This document shows positions 57,765 to 64,000 of a stretch of 64,000 nt of DNA, in pieces. The stretch comes from Lichenostomus cassidix. Taxonomy: Eukaryota > Chordata > Aves > Passeriformes > Meliphagidae. The stretch covers positions 1,116,001 through 1,180,000 of the forward strand of contig CM039185.1 in assembly GCA_008360975.2 (NCBI GenBank), written 5' to 3'. A program made the position numbers and the translations under genes. Each line of letters begins with the position of its first letter. The first letter of the stretch is position 1. Below the pieces are notes generated by a model, which was not told where the DNA came from, made no database searches, and saw only the letters and a list, made by a program, of their open reading frames with translations.

Positions 57765-59191
57765 GACTGTGCCCAGTGACTGCTCCAGTTATGGAGGAGC
57801 CATCAACAGACCCAGAGGAAGCTCCTGCCCCTCCTTGCTGGTGTTTGCTGCTCCACAACCTCGGAGCAACCTGCCTCAATCCCCCTGCAAATCCCTTCCC
57901 CCCATGCATCCTCCTGGGTGCTCCCAAATTGCAGCACCTTCCTGTCCCAGCCTGCAGCTCCCACCTCCTGCCCTCCCCTCCCAGGGGAGCCAACAGAAAG
58001 AAAACGGAGCTGCAAAATTCCTGTTACCTCCAGAGGGACGGAGAGCTGGGGAGGCAGCGCCAGATGGTTCCCTAGGTCTGTGCTCTTCCTGCTGGGAGCA
58101 GCCACGTCATGGGAGAAAGGGAGGGAATAATGAGATTGGAAACAGGAGCTCGAAACATTGCTCCCTGCTGAGGTGGACCTTGGCCCAAAGGCCAACTGCT
58201 TGAAAAACCCAGAAAAATAGTCTGGATTTTTCCCTTTACAAGGAAAATTGGGTTTGTGTGCTGGTTTGAAGCCCACACTGGAGAAACAATGAAATCCCTG
58301 GAGAAGAGGGGCTGTCCAAGCAGCCACAGCAGGCTCCCACCTCCCTGCCAGTGGACAGGCAATCTTGTCTCCAAGATTATTTTCTAACATGGCAAATAAA
58401 TAAAATAATCTTTGCCCTGCAAGGCAGATTCCAAGGAGTTAAAGCTCTTCAGTTGTCTGGGGAGAAGGTTGTGATGGACAGCACATGAGGCCCATGATCA
58501 TCCCAAGAAACAGAGACCACATTCAAGGAATGACAATATATTGGTGAGTTGGTGTAGGAAAATTCATTTTAAAAAGGGGATAAAAGCAGGCAATTCCCTC
58601 TGGGATCAGTTTGGATCTCTCAAACTGGAGGTTTTCTCCACTCCACTTAACATGTGAGTAAATCTGAGCTAAAAGCAATAAAACCATTAATATTTACAGC
58701 TCTGGACTTTCATCTGCCAGATGACTTTCACAGGAGGGCTGTGCAGCAGCGGTGCCTGTTGGGATGCCTGGATGTGGGAACACCTCACACACAGAGTGTC
58801 TGGGTGAGCTTTAACCCTCTGGTTTAGCACAGGCTCGTCTGAGCACAGGAAATAAGGAGAAATTCCCTGGAGAGAAGATGTTTTCCTGTGGGAATTCTCT
58901 GTTGAGAAGGTGCAGCACCAGCACTCAGTGTGTGGAAATCTGGGGCTTGGAGAGTCATATCCTTGTGGCAAAATGGCTTCTTGAAGCAGGGAAGTTGTGG
59001 TTTGGGTCCAAGAGTTCCACTTCCCCAAGAGAGATTTAGTCCAGGACCAACAAGTTGGATTTACTTTGGGATTAAGTCCAGGGTAGGAGCCCAAATATCC
59101 AACTTGGGAATGGTTCTGTGTTCAGCTCCTCAAAGGAGTGGCTGCAGACAAGGATTCCCGAGCTGTTCCTGACATCCAAGGGTGGATTTCC

Positions 59192-62100
59192 CTACATGTT
59201 GGACACAGTGATGGAGTTGAAGTAGCTCAGCAAGTCCTCCATGGTGAAGTCCAGGGCAATCCCTGCTCCTGCATAGCAGCGTTGGATGAGCTCCTCAAAC
59301 TCTCGGTACTGCCGGATGAGCTCCTGCTGCATGGCCTGCCACACCACCTGGAAAAGCACAATTCCTGCTCCATGACTGCCACACCACCTGGAAAAGCACA
59401 ATTCCTGCTCCATGACTGCCACACCACCTGGAAAAGCACAATTCCTGCTCCATGACTGCCACACCACCTGGAAAAGCACAATTCCTGCTCCATGACTGCC
59501 ACACCACCTGGAAAAGCACAATTCCTGCTCCATGACTGCCACACCACCTGGAAAAGCACAATTCCTGCTCCATGACTGCCACACCACCTGGAAAAGCACA
59601 ATTCCTGCTCCATGACTGCCACACCACCTGGAAAAGCACAATTCCTGCTCCATGACTGCCACACCACCTGGAAAAGCACAATTCCTGCTCCATGACTGCC
59701 ACACCACCTGGAAAAGCACAATTCCTGCTCCATGACTGCCACACCACCTGGAAAAGCACAATTCCTGCTCCATGACTGCCACACCACCTGGAAAAGCACA
59801 ATTCCTGCTCCATGACTGCCACACCACCTGGAAAAGCACAATTCCTGCTCCATGACTGCCACACCACCTGGAAAAGCAGACTTGAGCTCCTTCTCCTGCC
59901 CCTGCAGCCACACAGGTGATGCAGTCCTGAACCCCAAACCATCCCAGTGTCACACCCATCTCAATCCAGTTACCGGCAGAAGATTTTCCTCTGGGGAGAG
60001 ATATTTCTGCATTTTCTTGTAGAGGGTCTCCAGAGTCCTTTTGACTTCCTTGCCAGGATATTTTTCCACGACTTTCCGGAGCTCCTGCTTGCTGTAGGCC
60101 AGCTGGAAGCTGATCTCCTCTTCCTTCACCCCCTGAGCCAGGCGGGCTTTCACCCCATCAAAGAAATGCTGGAAAGGGAAGGAGGAATTCCATGCTGAGC
60201 CATCCTAAGGAGGATTCCTGCATCAGGGCTGAAACCTGATCCCTGCTCTCAGTTCCCTTCCCATGTCTGATTCAGTGGAAATGACGTTTAGTGAAGTATT
60301 AGAGGTTGTTTATCCCCCAGAAAAACAGAGTTTAGGGAATTTCATGGTTCTCTCCCTTCCCTGCTCAACAAGCAGCATCTCTAAGGGTTGCCAGCCCATG
60401 GAGCAATGGGACAGCTGGAAATATCCCTCCTGTTCCTTGGTGCTTCCCCCAGTTTTCTCCCCTCAGAGGGTTTGGAGCTAGAGGTGTGCATGGGGTACCC
60501 CAGAACCTGCAGAGGTGTAAAGCAAAACCTCAATTTTCTCAGTTCTCATGACATCTGTGCCACAGCTGGACAGGACATTCCACATCTGGAGTAAAACAAG
60601 GGAATAATCCCTTCCTTCATCCTTCTGTCTGTTCATACAGCCCAAGAATCCCTTTCGGTATTCCAGCTGCAATTTGGCTGGGGAGAAACACCCTAAATCC
60701 TAAAGATTCTGAGTTCCTAAATGTATGGACTGTTTCCAAGAACCAGAAATGGGCTCCTGCATTACCTACACCTCTTTGCACCTTCTCTTGGTGAAGGGAA
60801 ACTGGGAGAGCTGAAGAAAGCCATGCCAGGATTTTGGGAAATCCAGATTCCCTCACATCCTACTCCCTTTGTTGTGAGCAGCAAAACAATCCTTTCCCTT
60901 GGAAAAGGAAGGATTTGGAGCTAAAGCAGTGCTCAGGTAGCATGAGACACAGAGCTGATTTTCCAGCCAAGCCAACAAATGTTTGACAGCAATGACTGGA
61001 AACAAATTGGAAGTAACAGGTCCCATAAATAATTCCAGCTGAGCTCCGCCTGTGAGACATTTTAGGAAGAGGGAAGGAGCGGAAGAGCCACGGGCTCGGT
61101 AAGGAAGGAATGTCTGTTTGAGTTAGCAGAGCCAGATGCTCTTAGCTCAGTTAACAAAGCAGCCACGCGGGAGGTGTTGGATGGATCAGCCCAGGCAGCT
61201 GTGAAAAAAGAAACAGGATCTGCCAGATGCCGGCACGCAACTGGAGTGGGAATGGGAGCAAACTGGGAGCAAACTGGGAGCAAAATGGGTGCAAACTCCC
61301 CAGCAGGGCTTTGGAATTTTGCCCCCGGTGTGTCTTGGTCCATCAGCTGGATATGGGCACAAGGACAAAGCAGCAGGAAATGGAGAAAATCCTGCATGCT
61401 GTTTGGATTGTCCTTAAGAAGAGGGAGTGGGAAAAGCGTCCTTGTTGGCAGGATGATCACATTGTCTGGATATAAGGAATTTGCTCCAGTGAGAACAAGC
61501 TGGGATAATCAATCACACCTGCCCAGGGATGTGACAGAGTCCCACCACTGCAGCCTTCAGGATGTGACTGGGCAGGGAGCTGCAGAACCTCATCCAGGCA
61601 ACATTCCCAATGAAGTTTGGACGGGATGATCCTTTGGGATCCCTTCCAGCCTGGGATTCTGAGCTGCTGCTGAGATGGGACTGCACAGCCAAACCCAGCA
61701 GTGGTCAGGGAAGGGGTGGGAACACTGGACAGGACATTCCACACCTGCTGTGAAACAAGGGAATAATCCCTTCCGTCATCCTTCTGTCTGTTCATACAGC
61801 CCAAGAATCTGTTTGGGTATTCCTGCTGCAGTCTGGCTGTGGAGAAATACCCTAAACCCTAAGGATTTTGAGTTCCTAAATGTACAGACTGCTTCCAAGA
61901 AATAGGAATGGGCTTCTGCACTATTTACATCCCTTTGCACCTTCCCTTGCTGTCCATGCTCAGACTGGGAGAGCTGGAGAAGGCCATGCCACAGTTTTGA
62001 GAATCCCTGTGCAGAATGAAATCCAGGTGCTCTCAAATCTTGTGACAACAAAGCAACACAATCCCAGACTGGATTCAGGGTGGGGTGATTTGAACACCAA

Positions 62101-63398
62101 TTAATCCAGAGGTTTGGGAAGAGCTTGGAGGCACAGGCCAGGCTGCTGTACTCACACTGAGCCTCTCCAGGAGCTGGCCCAGGTAGGTGGTGATGTATTT
62201 CTCCATGTGCTCCCTGCACATTTGCTCAGCTTCTCTCTTCTTGTCCTCCAGGCAGGGGATGTTCTTTTGGCACAGGAAGCTGTGGATGTGGTGGAAATTT
62301 TCCATCATCACCATATCCGTGTTCACCTTCAGGTTTGCTGAGTTCAGGCTGTTGACTGGAAAGGGAGGAGGGGATCAGGGCTGGAGAGAAGCCCCTGCAG
62401 GCTGTCAGGGGGATGTGCCTTTGGGAGGGCTCATTTGAACATCTGACTTCAGACAGAGTAATCATAACACAAATCCTGATCCCTGTCCATGATTGCCTGC
62501 CTCACCTCCTTCCCTGCAAGCATTCCTGGAGCCTGGCAGGGCCGTGTCCATGGATTTAGCAGTGCCTCACCCCAGGCTCCTCTGCAGGTGGAAGCTGCCT
62601 CTGTGCACCACCTCACGATCTGTGCTCAGAGCTGTGACTCTTGCAGCCCCTCAGGTCCCCTCCAGGCAGGAAAACAGGGTATTCCCACTGACAGGAAGCT
62701 GTGGGATCCAGCTGGGACTACACAGGGATCTACTGGAAGCTCCCTGCCCTGCTCTCCCAACACCTCTCTCCCTACCAACACCCCATGTTGGTTTTGGGGA
62801 AGTTTTTCTTGGCTCCCAAGACCTTGTAAGAGGAGTCTGTCCTGTGAGCAGCTCCTCCCTCCATAGTGGGACAGGAGATGTTGGAGTTAGATCCAAAGCT
62901 GAGCCCAGGTGTCTCACCCCTGGGACCATCCCTCTGTGACACACTGCACACCTGGAATTTCTCTGGAGCTCCCAGGATCTTGCCCAGGAAAAGGGGTTTC
63001 AGGTCCAGGCAGCACCCAGGGTACAGACAGCTCCCACCCTGCCACACTTGGAGTTTTCCTGGTGCTCCCACGATCTTGCTCAAGGAAAGGAGTTTCAGCC
63101 CTGGGCAGTGCCAGGGAGTCAGGCAGCTCCCACCCTGCCCTGCTGGCCCAGCTGGTCACTCCTGCAGCTGCAGGTGGACATTTCCTGACCAGAACATCCA
63201 GCCTCGGCACTCACTGCTGCTGAAGACGCTGCTGGCCAGCCTGAGCTGGGCCTTGTCCAGCTCCCTGCGGCGCCGGGATGTGTGGAACACCTCCTCGGAG
63301 AAGGCCAGGAACTCCTGGAAGCGGCTGACGCAGGGCAGGATCCCTCCTCTCATCCTGCTGGGGGGCTTGGCCTCCTCCATCTCCTTGCACAAGGTGCC
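59192..63398 (-). CDS. EXOC1 (Sec3)-like exocyst subunit, 3' part only
   Basis: Four exons in transcript order: 63398-63215, 62355-62156, 60168-59974 and 59347-59192, all in phase, giving the last 244 or so residues. The gene enters the window from the right, and further 5' exons lie outside. The C-terminal pattern ([20 protein letters not shown], then EENLLP, then [15 protein letters not shown]) is that of EXOC1, the exocyst subunit that tethers secretory vesicles at the plasma membrane. Birds are expected to have a near-invariant EXOC1 elsewhere. This copy differs at many positions and ends in SITVSNM, so I read it as a divergent EXOC1 paralogue. The last exon's acceptor is embedded in a 40-bp tandem repeat. 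Confidence 0.92.
59341..59880. repeat. Perfect 40-bp minisatellite spanning the last intron-exon junction of the EXOC1-like gene
   Basis: Thirteen identical 40-bp units run from 59341 to 59860, then a 20-bp partial unit to 59880. On the minus strand each unit contains gtgcttttccag|gtggtgt, the same acceptor as the terminal exon. The sequence after it resembles the start of that exon (gtggtgtggcag, then catg-agcagga). The array therefore arose from the splice junction itself. Because 40 is not a multiple of three, the units pass through all three frames, and all three remain open on the minus strand. Confidence 0.97.
60565..60840. repeat. Intronic duplication, left copy
   Basis: About 275 bp, from ggacaggacattccaca through ttcatacagcccaagaatc to gggagagctg(a/g)agaa. 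It recurs at about 61724-62005 with scattered mismatches and a small insertion. Both copies are in EXOC1-like intron sequence. Confidence 0.85.
61724..62005. repeat. Intronic duplication, right copy
   Basis: Direct-orientation partner of the left copy about 1.16 kb away. It carries an extra tgtccatgctcaga segment near its right end. Confidence 0.85.
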
Positions 63399-63734
63399 CT
63401 GAGAATGACACAAAGATGGGACACCCTCAGATCTGATCTCATTTCATGGAGCACAGGCCAAGAAACAAGGCAAGGAATGGGGTTTGGGAACACTCCCTGC
63501 ATTTACAGTGCCCTCTGCGATTCCAAGGAATGTGAGATTCCTTGTTTGAGGCTGACGTGGAGCTGTGCAGCTGCTCTGCTGCTCTGCTGCTCTGCCAGGC
63601 TGGGGAGACACAGAGCTGCAGATTCCCCACGCAGCTCCCAGGGCAGAGGTGTCCATCCCTGCCAGTCCTGCTGCCCCCAGCATGGCTCAGGAGCAGAGCT
63701 GTGCTCCTGGGCTTGGCACAAACATGGTCAGGGA

Positions 63735-64000
63735 ATCATGGAATGGTTTGGGTTGAAAGAGCCTTAAAGATCATCCCATCCCACCCCTGCAATGAGCAGG
63801 GACACCTTTCACTACCCCAGGTTGCTCCAAGCCCATCCAGCCTGGCCTTGGACACTGCCAGGGGTCCAGGGCCAGCCACAGCTTCTCTGGGCACCCTGTG
63901 CCAGGGCCTCCCCACCCTCACAGCCAGGAATTCCTTCCCAATATCCCATCTAACCCTGTCCTCTGGCAGTGGGAAGCCATTTCCCCTTATTCTATTCATC
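63735..64000 (-). mobile_element. CR1 LINE 3' fragment running off the window
   Basis: Reverse CR1 with 'atggaatggtttgggttgaa', 'caggttgctccaagcccatc' and 'cagcttctctgggcaccctg'. It is among the least degraded copies here and continues past the right edge. Confidence 0.93.

Noticed and set aside
59341..59880. CRISPR-like array
   Set aside because: The units are identical 40-mers with no variable spacers, the genome is vertebrate, and the unit derives from a splice junction.

Overview
The window is vertebrate nuclear DNA, almost certainly from a bird. Genes are split into many small exons with GT-AG introns. More than 20 fragments of CR1 LINEs, the dominant avian retrotransposon, lie in introns and intergenic DNA. 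The protein-coding exons align with vertebrate families. I cannot name the species; a neognath and possibly a passerine is my guess from the CR1 types.

Layout, left to right. (1) 639-3753, plus: a complete five-exon centrin gene (CETN2 type, 172 aa) with a CpG-rich promoter that carries an RFX X-box-like site. (2) 5661-9689, minus: a complete four-exon ES1/GATD3-family gene (224 aa), convergent with centrin. (3) 12869-20859, plus: 'gene A', a nine-exon gene for an 876-aa multi-spanning membrane protein with a C-terminal YrdC/Sua5-like domain. (4) 20860-31618: about 10.8 kb with no recognisable gene. (5) 31619-40575, minus (5' noncoding exon near 44063-44105): 'gene B', the paralogue of gene A (874 aa). 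(6) 44512-50434, plus: a complete six-exon ACOD1 (IRG1, cis-aconitate decarboxylase) gene (493 aa) with all known catalytic residues. (7) 55332-56876, minus: GLOD5, three coding exons (149 aa). (8) 59192-63398, minus: the last four exons of an EXOC1 (Sec3)-like gene whose 5' part lies beyond the window. Its last intron holds a perfect 40-bp minisatellite that repeats the 3' splice site.

The most interesting content is the middle block. ACOD1 makes itaconate in activated macrophages. Gene B appears to be transcribed divergently from ACOD1 out of one compact promoter: two opposed TATA boxes 272 bp apart, with NF-kB-like and C/EBP-like sites between or beside them. Gene A and gene B proteins look like three tandem copies of a SatP/GPR1/FUN34/YaaH-type (succinate-acetate permease) unit fused to a threonylcarbamoyl-AMP-synthase-like domain. 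My inference is that ACOD1 and gene B form an immunometabolic carboxylate module in which the membrane protein moves or senses itaconate or a related acid. GATD3 and GLOD5, both from families linked to reactive-carbonyl chemistry, sit on either side. None of this function is shown by sequence alone.
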